From Saccharum officinarum (lineage: Eukaryota > Streptophyta > Magnoliopsida > Poales > Poaceae): a stretch of 64,000 bases of DNA. The stretch spans positions 66,045,737-66,109,736 of the forward strand of contig CM036170.1 of assembly GCA_020631735.1 (NCBI GenBank). The letters are read 5' to 3'. Positions 1-9,439 of the stretch are shown here, one piece after another. The first letter of the stretch is position 1. Each line of letters starts with the position of its first letter. The position numbers were made by a program, and so were the translations under genes. The notes beneath the pieces were generated by a model, which saw only the letters and a program-made list of their open reading frames with translations, ran no database searches and was not told the DNA's origin.

Positions 1-12
1 AAGGAAATCTAC

Positions 13-129
13 CGCCCTGTTCGTTTGGACTTATCAGCACAATCAGCAGCCATCTAGCAGTGTTTTTCTCTCACAACAAACCAGCGAACAGTACTTTCGG
101 CACAATCGACCAGCGAAACGAACGGGCTG
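13..129. mobile_element. Small Tourist-like MITE
   Basis: The ends are imperfect inverted repeats (CGCCCTGTTCGTTT against AAACGAACGGGCTG), flanked on both sides by the trinucleotide TAC (10-12 and 130-132). A 3-bp duplication and a length near 117 bp suit a PIF/Harbinger-type MITE. Relatives of its interior (a CTCACAACA-type block) recur near 8,830-8,915 and 25,660-25,710. Family assignment is inference from ends and duplication only. Confidence 0.6.
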
Positions 130-132
130 TAC

Positions 133-475
133 AATTCCACGTCCCTTCTGTTCTGCCGGCGCAGCCTCGCCGGGGCCGCGCGGCGCAAGTGCGATCCGAT
201 GAGAAGCGCTCCGTCTCTGATTCTGATTCGACGTCTCGGGTTTGGTGGAGGTTATTTGCTTTGATTGTCCGCGGGTTTCCCTGCGCGGGCCGCGGCTCCG
301 CCGCGTCACCGGAGCAGGGCCGGGGACCGGTGAACTCCACGGAAACTCGGGGACGGGAATACTGCTAGGAGAAGCAGTGAAGCACACCCTCGCCCGCGAC
401 AAGAAAAGTCCATGCCAGCGCCTTGTTCACACCCGCGGCACATGGGAGACGCGCTAGTACCTGTACCCTGCTCCT
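133..475. other. GC-rich stretch, no gene recognised
   Basis: GC-rich sequence with overlapping open frames on both strands, none of which resembles a known protein or shows splice structure that I can defend. It may be a gene remnant or the edge of a promoter region. Nothing else is supported here. Confidence 0.3.
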
Positions 476-725
476 TAGGCTGTGTTTACCTCCTTAAAAA
501 AAAGTACTGTGCAAACAAAAGATTTTCCGTCACATCAAACTTGCGATACATGCATGGAGTACTAAATGTAGATGAAATCAAAAACTAATTGTACAGCTTG
601 GTTGTACTTTGCGAGACGAACGTTTTGAACCTAATTAGTCAACGGTTGGACACTATTTACCAAATAAAACCAAAACATGCTACAGAATCTTTTTTACACC
701 TTTTCGCGGAACTAAACACACGCTT
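476..725. mobile_element. Tourist-like MITE (common grass family)
   Basis: This copy starts near GGCTGTGTTTAC and ends near AACTAAACACAC. It carries the shared interior of this high-copy family: CATGCATGGAGTACTAAATG, a CGAGACGAACGTTTTGA block and a CCAAATA block. The exact edges and target duplication are not clean, so the limits are approximate. Confidence 0.65.
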
Positions 726-870
726 GCTCTGCTCGTTGTCGGGGGTTTTCTGTGACGGAGTCAGTCGCATCACAGAGTGAACACAAGTACTCCTAAGGTC
801 AAAGAAACACGCGTTCGCCGTTCAGGCAGCATAGTAGTAGTACGATCGGGCTCTCCACAGCCTCCACCTC

Positions 871-1389
871 GGCCTCGTTTAGATTTCAGAATTCATCCTT
901 AAGACCTTGTTTAGTTTCCAAAAAAATTTACAAAATTTTTTAGATTCCCCGTCAAATCGAGTCTTTGGACACATGCATGAAGCATTAAATATAGATAAAA
1001 AATAAAACTAATTACACAGTTTAGACGAAATAGACGAGACGGATCTTTTAAGCCTAATTAGACCATGATTGGACAATATTTACCAAATAACAACGAAACG
1101 CTACAGTGCCTATTTTGCCAAAAAAAATTGCATCTAAACCAGGCCTAAATTCCACTATGTAAAAGTGAGATTCTCCGTCACATCAAAATGCCGGTAAATG
1201 CATGGAGTACTAAATGTAGATGAAATCATAAACTAATTACATAGTTTTGTTATACTTTGCGAGACGAACATTTTGAGTCTAATTAATCAATTTTTAAATA
1301 ATTTTTTATATAAAAAACAAAAGTGCTACGGTGCTCGGGGTGGCTCTGTACAGATTCGGCCACCCCGAGTCGGCGATCTAAACGAGGCC
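871..1389. mobile_element. Tourist-like MITE with perfect 14-bp TIRs, host to a nested copy
   Basis: The ends are a perfect inverted repeat, GGCCTCGTTTAGAT at 871 and ATCTAAACGAGGCC ending at 1389. They are flanked by CTC at 868-870 and 1390-1392, a 3-bp target duplication. The element is about 520 bp because a second member of the superfamily sits inside it (903-1145). Three-base duplications suit PIF/Harbinger MITEs. Confidence 0.85.
903..1145. mobile_element. Tourist-like MITE nested in another MITE
   Basis: The ends read GACCTTGTTTAG and CTAAACCAGGCC, and both are flanked by TAA (900-902 and 1146-1148), the usual Tourist target. It interrupts the older element at 871-1389, so it inserted later. 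Length is 243 bp. Confidence 0.85.
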
Positions 1390-1748
1390 CTCGCTACAAA
1401 CTGGGCGTGGTGCCGACAAATTCCAGGCCTCTAGTACGCTGGATAATTGCGCAAGAAAAAGAAACGAAGGGAAAACACCTCGCGCTTGCTGTTGTTTTTT
1501 CAGTTACCCCGTTCCTGTTTCTTTGAAATTTCAAGGCTCGTGTTCCTGCCAAAGCGCCGCTTGATTTCGCGTCGGTGCATCAATCGCAGAGCAGATCCCT
1601 TCCTGCTTGAGATTTTTTTGCGGTTGACCTGGAGTCGCGTCAACGCAAAGCCGGCATCCTCGCTCTCTCGAAGGAAAAGGAAAAACGGATAAAAAAAAGG
1701 GCTGCACGACACGATTGCACCGACACATTACACATGCACTCTCAATAG
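1390..1748. other. Intergenic, nothing recognised
   Basis: Mixed-composition sequence with short open frames on both strands that look accidental (rich in Lys/Arg on one strand, Ser/Arg on the other). No gene, RNA or complete transposon seen. Confidence 0.3.
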
Positions 1749-1987
1749 GCCCTTGTTTAGATTGAAGAAAATTTCAACCCGATAAATAGTACCACTTTCG
1801 TCTTATTTGGCAAATATTGTCCAATCATGGACCAACTAGGCTCAAAAGATTCATCTCGTGATTTCCAACTAAACTGTGTAATTAATTATTTTTTTACCTA
1901 CATTTAATACTCTATGCAAGCGGTTAAAAATTGATGTGATGGAGAGAGTAAAAAAACTTGGAACTTTGAGGCAAACTAAACAAGGCG
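1749..1987. mobile_element. Tourist-like MITE
   Basis: The element starts GCCCTTGTTTAG and ends CTAAACAAGGCG, with TAG on both sides (1746-1748 and 1988-1990). The interior is the reverse orientation of the family interior seen at 903-1145. Length is 239 bp. Confidence 0.8.
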
Positions 1988-2067
1988 TAGGTACAAGTAT
2001 CTAAAAAGACTCAGGTCAAGTCAAGCTAAGCGTCTCCCGCGTTATCGGCGTGGAGTCCGCCTTACTA

Positions 2068-2317
2068 GGCCTTGTGTAGTTGTGTAGTTCCCAGGAAATT
2101 TTGCAAAATTTTTCAAATTTTCTGTCATATCGAATCTTTGGACACATCCATTAAGCATTAAATATAGATAAAAAATAAAACTAATTACACAGTTTAGACG
2201 AAATAGACGAGACGAATCTTTTAAGCCTAATTAGACCATGATTGGACAATATTTGCCAAACAACAACGAAAAAAGCTACAATACTGTTTTGCAAAAAATT
2301 TTGCATCTAAACCCGCC
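2068..2317. mobile_element. Tourist-like MITE
   Basis: The element starts GGCCTTGTGTAG and ends CTAAACCCGCC, flanked by CTA (2065-2067 and 2318-2320). The interior closely matches the nested copy at 903-1145, including CATTAAATATAGATAAAAAA and the GACGAGACGAATCTTTTAAG block. Length is 250 bp. Confidence 0.85.
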
Positions 2318-2489
2318 CTAGTTCTTTGTTGTCTGCCGGGCTGAGGGCTGGTAGTTGACAAGATATTTTGTGGTTTGATATGGCAGGGGGAAACAAGTAC
2401 GAGTTTCCAGGAACTGGAAGCACCACACGAGTTTCACGAATCGTGGTATACTGTCATACTGGTACGTTTTTGCAGGTACTAGTATAAAT

Positions 2490-2970
2490 TTCTTGTTTAG
2501 ATTCATCGAAAAATGCACTATGCAAAAAAGATTCTCCGTCACATTAAACTTGTGATACATGCATAGAGTGCTAAATGTGGATAAAATCAAAAACTAATTG
2601 TACAGTTTGGTTGTACTTTGCGAGACGAACGTTTTGAGCCTAATTAGTCAACGGTTGGATAATTATTACCAAATACAAACGAAATGCTACAGTGTCGCTA
2701 CAGTGACTTGGCACTCCAAATTTGGAAACTAAGGTGGGTTCACTTCGCGAAAAGTAGGTGAAAAATTACTGTAGCATGTTTCGTTGTTATTTGGCAAAAT
2801 TTGTCCGATCATTGACTAACTAGGCTCAAAAGATTCGTCTCAACATTTACAGACAAACTATGCAATTAGTTATTTTTTTACCTACATTTAATGTTTCATG
2901 CATGCGTCGAAAGATTTGATATGATAGGTGAAAGAGGAAATATTTTGGATTGGGATGGGGAAGTGAACAA
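2490..2970. mobile_element. Two adjacent Tourist-like MITE copies, opposite orientation
   Basis: About 2,490-2,730 carries the family interior in the forward direction (CATGCATAGAGTGCTAAATG). About 2,731-2,970 carries it in reverse, with ends GGGTTCACTTCGCG and GAAGTGAACAAGGCC. The second half belongs to a subfamily with longer TTCACTTCGC ends, as at 4,505-4,747. The exact junction between them is not resolved. Confidence 0.6.
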
Positions 2971-3177
2971 GGCCTAAACCCAGCCAGTGAAGTTTCCAGC
3001 CAATTCGCAGTTCCCTGCGGCCGATCTTGTTGGGCCATGATCCAACTCTACAAGATTCGTGGGCTACCAAGTCTCTCTGCATCAACAAAAGATGTTCAAA
3101 ATAGAGCCCAACAAAGCCCACCACGTCTTGCAGATTCCAAGGGGCGAAAGGACAACGGAGAAATCTGGCTTGTGGCC

Positions 3178-3422
3178 GTGTTTAGATCCGGAATCGGCAG
3201 AGTCGATTTGGATGTGCGCGCTACAGTGTTTCTATTACAACCCTGTAGCGTGTTTTGTTTTTTAGTGTAAAAAATTATTTAAAAATTAATTAATTAGACT
3301 TAAAATGTTCTTCTCGCAAAGTACAATAAAACTGTGCTATTAGTTTTTGATTTCATCTACATTTAGTACTCCATGCATTTGCCGATATTTTGATGTGTTT
3401 TTGCATAGTGAAATTTAGGGGA
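3178..3422. mobile_element. Tourist-like MITE, degenerate
   Basis: Starts near GGCCGTGTTTAGATCC and carries the reversed family interior, including TTTAGTACTCCATGCATTTG. The right end is degraded, and no clean target duplication was found. Confidence 0.6.
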
Positions 3423-4504
3423 TGGAATTGGATTTCACCCTATTTTATCGCACCCGACGGCCGAGGAAGAAGCCGGCGCACTTCTTTTGAGGAAAAAAAT
3501 TCGGATGGGAGGTGCACAATTTCTCGATCTCCCACTGCCGCAAAATCAGGGGACGGAGACGCTGATTTGTACGCTCGGGCGCTCAGTTAGGACGGCCCTT
3601 TTGTCTTTTGCTAGCTGGGAGCTTTGTGAGCACAGTCACAGGCCACTCCGTCGCCCGCCGCCGCCGGCTTGTGAGAAACAAGCCCCACATGTCCATGTGA
3701 ACCGGCTGATCCGTGACGGCTCTCTCGTCCCAGTGTCCCGCGCTTACATTACAGCGAGGCAAAGCCGACCGAGAGGATGACGATGATGGCATGGCGCCGG
3801 GGCAGTCGTCACCAATCATCACGATCCAACGACCTGGTTGGTGCGATCACGCGCCCATCTCGTCCGGTTTGATGATAGGAGCAAACGATGAGCCAAAGTC
3901 CGACCACAGACAACGACATGCCCCTACACCAGGCTCCAGGCTTGCGCAGGGATGCTGTGTGGTGGTGCTGGCCGGTGGGCTACCGCCATGTGCCACCAGA
4001 TCTCGTGTTGGCAAGGCTGCAAAGCAGCGACTGCAGCTGATGTTGAGATGTGAACCGAGACTTGCGCCTGTGCGCTCGAGTACGTGTACATACGATTGCA
4101 GCGCGAGCGCGAGCATGGCAAGAGACAACGGAAAGACGTCGTCGGGGCCTTCACTCCCAAGCGAATCAGCAAACAACATCGTGGGCGGTCTCGTGATCCA
4201 AGCCAGCTCGTGCAGTGCCATTGTGCCAACGCGGCGCTCGCTGATGCCGCGCGCACGCGACCCCGCAGAGGGAATGAGCAGCCTCGCCATTTTTTTTTAT
4301 CGGCGCCTCGGCCGCACCCGCACATCCCCCTCGCCTCGGATACGGGTCAAGGCGAGGGAATGAGCAGATCCAGTGGACCATTTGACCATTTCCTCGTTGT
4401 CGGATCTGATTCTTGACGAATCTGATGGGATCATAAAGTTAGCTGCTCGGATGTTCCTGAATTCTGAAACATCGGTGGGTGGCAACGTGGTATGGGGCAG
4501 TATA
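3423..4504. other. GC-rich intergenic stretch, no gene supported
   Basis: About 1 kb of GC-rich DNA with long overlapping open frames on both strands (for example 3,713-4,363 plus and 3,847-4,290 minus). None resembles a family I know, and frames open on both strands at once are expected from base composition. It could be the decayed end of a gene. Confidence 0.35.
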
Positions 4505-4747
4505 GGCGCTGTTTAGTTGCCATGAAAACCTAAAATATTTCCTCTTCCACTCATCACATCGAATCTTTCGACGCATGCATGGAGCATTAAATATAGGTAA
4601 AAATGATAACTAATTGTATAGTTTGTCTGTAAATGTCGGGACGAATCTTTTGAGCCTAGTTAGTCCATGATTGGACAAATTTTACCAAATAACAACGAAA
4701 GATACTACAATAATTTTTCACCTACCTTTCGCGAAGTGAACACACCC
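4505..4747. mobile_element. Tourist-like MITE
   Basis: Starts GGCGCTGTTTAGTT and ends GCGAAGTGAACACACCC, with ATA on both sides (4502-4504 and 4748-4750). It is the same subfamily as the copy at about 2,731-2,970. Length is 243 bp. Confidence 0.75.
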
Positions 4748-4776
4748 ATAGTTGAAGTATCCGATGTCTGTGTGAG

Positions 4777-5011
4777 GGCCTCTTTGGGAGGGCTCTCACC
4801 GGCTCCGGCTCTTCCACTGTAGCGTCACTGTAGCACGCAGGAGCCGGAGCCGGGGGAGCCCAAAAAACGAGCTTCTCCGGCTCCGGTGTCGTCAGTGAGA
4901 CAAGGAAGAAGGAGAGAGAAAATCGGCTCTGTGCTACAGTATTGCTACAGTGACTGCTACAGTACCCGAGGATAGGAGCGGGAGCCGGTAGAAGCTGTGC
5001 CAAAGAGGCTC
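4777..5011. mobile_element. MITE with GGCCTCTTTGG ends
   Basis: The termini GGGCCTCTTTGG and CCAAAGAGGCTC form an inverted repeat flanked by TGAG (4773-4776 and 5012-5015). The interior has repeated CTGTAGC/GCTACAGT and GGAGCCGGAGCC blocks that pair with each other. It is a different family from the neighbouring GGCCTTGTTTAG elements. Confidence 0.7.
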
Positions 5012-5015
5012 TGAG

Positions 5016-5327
5016 TGTGACATGGGAAACGTAGCAAGCGAGGTGATGGCACATTTGCTGCGGCACTTCTCTCGTGGAAAATGGTTGGTCAGGCAACGTG
5101 CGAAGAGCAGCGTCATAAACACATAATACTGTACGAGGATTTTCCCCGAAGTGTGATGAGGGTATTGTTGCAGGTGAAATGGAGCAAGACAGTAGAGAAC
5201 GATCAGAGTAGTAGACATGACGATTACAGAAACAACTCTGCAAGATACTACTGACGCCAAAAGCCAAAGCACATCGTCAGACACGGCTCTGAAAAGTCAA
5301 AAGCTACTGGCATTTCCCTTGGACAAA
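5016..5327. other. Intergenic, nothing recognised
   Basis: About 310 bp between two MITEs. No exon, RNA gene or repeat end is evident. Confidence 0.3.
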
Positions 5328-5593
5328 GCCCTCGTTTAGTTCACAGAACAGGGGAGAAAAACACACTGTATCAGAATTCCTGTAACATTTCGTTTGTATT
5401 TGGTAAAAATTATCTAAATTTTGACTAACTAGGCTTAAAATGTTCGTCTCGTAAAATACAACAAAACTGTGCAATTAGTTTTTGATTTCATCAACATTTA
5501 GTACTTCATGCATTTGCCGACATTTTGATGTGACGGGAAATCTTCGTTTTGCATAGTGAAATTTGGGACAGAACCGAGGGAACTAAACAGGCC
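5328..5593. mobile_element. Tourist-like MITE
   Basis: The ends GCCCTCGTTTAGTT and AACTAAACAGGCC match the family, and the reversed interior includes TTTAGTACTTCATGCATTTG. Flanking bases do not give an unambiguous target duplication. It lies about 150 bp beyond the stop codon of the next gene. Confidence 0.65.
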
Positions 5594-5739
5594 TTAACGG
5601 AAGGTGGCAGCGGCAGTAGTTCTGAACCACCATGCCCTACAACAAACTGCTCACTATAGCATCTAGTAAACTGGATTAGCGCGAAGGCTTTCGAAGGGAA
5701 ATAGCGCGAGATCACACACATCACTGCATCAGCGCAGCG

Positions 5740-6602
5740 CTACAGAAAGATGAAACATTCCAATGACACGAGCGGGTTCTCCAACGACTCTTTCCCGTCG
5801 TCGCCGCCGCCGCCGCCACCTTGAACATCGCCACCGGCGCTGCCGTCCGGGACGCTGGGCTCGCTTGCCGCGGTGACGGCGTCGTCTTCCGGCGGGGAGG
5901 CGGGACGAGGAGGAGTCGCCTCCTGTGCCCGCCGCGGCGAGACGCGGCCGGACGGCCTTGCCGGGACAGGCGGCTTCCGCTGCACCTGCACTACGGGCGC
6001 AGCTGGGCTGGTGGCGCGGCGGGGCTCGGCCGCCGGCCGCTTCGCCGCCGGCGACGGCGAGCGCCGGACTGAGCGGTCCCGTGGCACGTGCCGCGGCGGC
6101 GGCGGGACGCCGACGCCCGCGCGCTGCGGGAGCGGACGTTGTAGGAGGCAGCCGCGGCGGCGCGGTCGCGGTCGCGCCGCGCTGGGCCCAGATCGGCGGA
6201 CACCGGGCGCCTCCTGCCCGGCTTCCTCCCCGGCGACCGCTCCGGCCCGGCCACCGAGCTGGTCGCGACCGACGACTCTGACGCCGCCTCGGACCGCTCG
6301 TCGGTGGCGAGCGAGAGCGATACGCAGCTGCCGAGGTCGCTCACCGCGGCGTCGACGCTGATGTCCTGCTTCTTCTTCGCCTTCTCCACTCCCCGCTCGT
6401 CCGCGGCGGGGACGACGACGACATTGCCGACGGGCTTGGGCTCGGCCCTCGGCTTAGCGCTCGGTGTCTCCGAGAGCACCTCCTTGACCGTCTCCTCCTC
6501 CGGCGACGGCGGGTCGCGGTCCTCGGGTTCGCACCGGCGCGGGAAGGCAGTGGCTCCCGCCACCGGACGGGTCTTGCGCTTCTTGCTGAAGCAGCAGCCC
6601 AT
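5740..6602 (-). CDS. Small MGCC lipid-anchored Ser/Arg/Pro-rich protein, with apparent frameshift
   Basis: The first frame begins MGCCFSKKRKTRP at 6602. Gly2 followed by two Cys is the classic pattern for N-myristoylation plus palmitoylation, so the product is probably held on a membrane. About 120 codons later, after SYNVRSRSARASAS, the frame runs into a low-complexity Arg tail. The next frame then continues with PRDRSVRRSPSPAAKRPAA and ends ESLENPLVSLECFIFL with a stop at 5740-5742. Both halves share Ser/Arg/Pro-rich composition and the C-terminus looks like a conserved tail, so I read one gene of roughly 280 codons with a 1-bp deletion in a CCG run near 6,100. A small intron there is possible. 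Such proteins are usually annotated only as plant Ser/Arg-rich uncharacterised proteins, and no function is assigned. Codons are strongly GC-rich. A possible 5'-leader intron (CAG/GTACAA near 6,690) lies upstream. Confidence 0.6.
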
Positions 6603-6958
6603 GTCTCCAGCTGCCGTGGACGCACTAAGCAGCCATCGCGGTGCCCGTGGTCTGGACTCTGGAGAGTGAGAGAGGGAGAGAAGTTGTACCTGAGTAGTGG
6701 GCGGGTTCTTGGAGCCCAGCACGGGGTGCTTCAAGCAATCAAGCGGGAGGAGAGGAGGTGATGGTGATGGGAGCGTGGCGTGGGGGACTGGAGCCGGAAG
6801 CGGAGAAAGTGGCTAGCTAGTCTACGAGGACTGTTTGGTATGGCTGTCTCCAACTGGAGCAAACCTAAAACGGAACGGGTCTATGACGAAATACATGTAG
6901 CCTTCAGAACAGAGTATGTATATTAAAGATCTATTCTAGATGGAGAGAGATATAACCT
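6603..6958. other. Probable 5' leader/promoter of the MGCC gene plus TE-like flank
   Basis: Upstream side of the minus-strand MGCC gene, with a pyrimidine-rich leader on the minus strand. The part beyond 6,830 has the TCTCCAACTGGAG wording common in grass MITEs. No TATA box was placed with confidence. Confidence 0.35.
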
Positions 6959-8037
6959 TGTCAGGTACCTAAATTATGGATACCAAAAATCAACGATTAA
7001 AAGGAGCAAACTCTCGAGGAATCCGCGTCCTGAACCGCGCCCTGAAGACCCCCCTAAAAAATCAAATCAAAACTCCATCTGCACGGATGCGCTGATCCAA
7101 GACCGTGAACGGAACACCCTCGACTAAGTTCCGACTCGTACGAGGAAGCCTCGACTCCGGAAAACTTCCGACTCGTACGACCCGGGGTCGAGTAGGTCGA
7201 CCCCTCCTCATCCACCTACTTACTGATAAAGGCATTCAATGCAACCACTTTCACTAACATGGCTACAACGCTACCAGCATGGGAGCGGCATCCGTGTCTA
7301 ATCCCACTTTTTACTGCCCATCACGGGATGGGTGGTGAAAAAGCTGCCACTATGCACATCACGTGAAGTACTGTTCTACCATCGACGCCCCCTCGACTCG
7401 CAAGACGACAACCACCACGCCCGGGTTTTCTGGGGCCCGGCCTTATCCGTTCCTCATCAGCCCCTCAACTACATCCCGTCCCGGTCTCGACCGCCGCCGG
7501 TCAACAAAGGAACGACGCCCGCACGTCGACCACAGGGGATCGCACGCTCGCCACAGGATCCGGGGCCTTTCACCGTCCCGTCATCAACACCAACATGACG
7601 TCCCGGGGATGGCCGGCTATTACCAGGGCACGTCGCTACAGCGACCTCTACAGCACCCGCCGAACCTTCACCTCTAAAGCATCGCCTTAGGGTTTTAGGG
7701 ACCCTGGGCCTTCACTTGACTCTATAAAAGAGAAGGCAGAGGGTTCTCCAAGACAGAGACATTTTTTCCTCCACTCCTGAGATCAACATCTCAAGCAACA
7801 CCCCATTTTACTTTTCTTTTGAGACTTGGGATCGGTTCCCTCTCTCACAGCTTGTAACCCCTACGCAAGCACTTCGGTGCAAGAAAATACAACACCCCCC
7901 ACTGGATGTAGGGTCTTCTTTGCCCGAACCAGGATAAACCCCCCGTGTACTCTCCTTGCGTCACCATCTGGATTAGGGAGCACGCAGCACAAATTCACTT
8001 GTTGGTCTAGGACCCTCCCGGGTTTGAAACACCGACA
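6959..8037 (+). mobile_element. Solo LTR of a retrotransposon
   Basis: A 1,079-bp segment starts TGTCAGGTACC and ends AACACCGACA, giving TG...CA ends with a TGTC/GACA inverted repeat. It is flanked by a perfect 5-bp duplication, AACCT, at 6954-6958 and 8038-8042. Inside, a TATA box (TCTATAAAAG at 7721-7730) is followed by a transcript-like leader, as expected for the U3/R of a plus-strand LTR. No internal domain or second LTR is present, so this is the product of recombination between two LTRs. The length and GC-rich U3 suggest a Ty3/gypsy origin, which is inference. Confidence 0.88.
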
Positions 8038-8332
8038 AACCTAAATCTAAATATCTTCTCTCCTGAAGACATATCTATAGAAATAGTTTTCTTTTTTATC
8101 TTATTATTGGAGAAGATTAAAATTAAGTATTGAACTCTTTGTCTGTAAGGCTACATAAATGTGAAATGGGTCTTATATTTTGGGTGGAGACGGTCTTAGG
8201 TTGCTCCTGGCTTAAAACAGTGGCAACTAGCCAGCCAGGTACAGTACTATTGTCTGACATGAGTACCTGTTGATACAGGCTCGAAACAGTGGCGACCTGT
8301 TTATTAATGGACGGAAGTTGGCATGCATCATA
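8038..8332. other. Intergenic, nothing recognised
   Basis: AT-rich sequence between the solo LTR and the next MITE. No feature supported. Confidence 0.3.
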
Positions 8333-8606
8333 GGCCGTGTTTAGTTGCCCTGATTTGGGATGGTCCAAATCTGCATAGTTCCAGATTCTGTACTGTAGCA
8401 TTTCGTTTGTATTTGTGATTTTTTGTCCAAACATTGATTAATTAGGCTCAAAAGATTCGTCTCACAAAGTACAACTAAACTGTGTAATTAGTTTTTGATT
8501 TCATCTACATTTAGTACTCCATGTATGTGCCGGCATTTTGATGTGATGGAGAATCTCCTTTTTGCATAGTGGAATTTGGGGGGAAATTTGGGATCTAAAC
8601 AAGGCC
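8333..8606. mobile_element. Tourist-like MITE
   Basis: The ends GGCCGTGTTTAGTT and ATCTAAACAAGGCC are flanked by ATA (8330-8332 and 8607-8609). The interior is the reversed family core. Length is 274 bp. Confidence 0.82.
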
Positions 8607-8609
8607 ATA

Positions 8610-9032
8610 CTGTGATTCGTACTAACATACACCCTCTGTCCCTAGATGTTTATGTCTAGAAAACCGTGTTTCCCTCACAGACACGCTTCCTGTACGACAA
8701 ACAAAAAAGGAATAGAGTAGTACCAAATCCAGTAAACAAAATATCACTCAAAGATATTCAAATTAATGTGATTGAGAGAGGCCAATGGTGCAACTTTAGC
8801 ACGGTCATCGCTGCTGAAACTTATACCTTGTTCGCTTCGTTGAAAAGTCAGGCTAAAAAGTACTGTTGGCTGATTTGTTGTGAGAGAAAAACACAGTACA
8901 ATGGTGGATAAGTCAGGTCGATAAGTAATGCATTATAGTATGAGAGCAACGTTACCTTTGTCAAAACAATCGACTATTGCTTCGAAATTAGACATTGGTC
9001 TCCTAGCAAGATCAGGTCTCTTTCAAAACTAA
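8610..9032. other. Intergenic with a degraded MITE piece
   Basis: Positions 8,829-8,915 resemble the small element at 13-129 (CTTGTTCGCTTCG start, TTGTGAGAGAAAAAC interior). The rest is unassigned. Confidence 0.35.
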
Positions 9033-9439
9033 GGGTGCGTTTGGTTTGAGGACAAGATTGGATGAATATATGTATCCATGGATATGGATATTGTTATCCA
9101 TATAGCGTGTTTGGTTGGATAGATGGGGAGAGCCATTTTTCTGTTTGTTAGATGGATATCTGTTGGATGGGGCGAGACAGGACGAGTTATTTTTCTGTTT
9201 GGTTGGATAGACGGGGATAACCATGCTGATTATGTCATACGGGACCCACTTGTCATTTATTTATTTACTGTCAAAACATAGCCATGTGAGATCTTATTTT
9301 GTAGATTTAATTAAAACAAATACAATGATGTAATCGTATCACTAATTAGAAAATTAGTTTAGGAGATAAAATCCTTTAATGGTTGCATGCAACCATTGAA
9401 TGTTGCTGCCACGTGAGCAAGACCTATGACATGCAACGG

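Noticed and set aside
3713..4363. A 216-codon plus-strand frame in GC-rich sequence
   Set aside because: Frames are open on the opposite strand too, no domain is visible, and codon pattern does not favour one frame.
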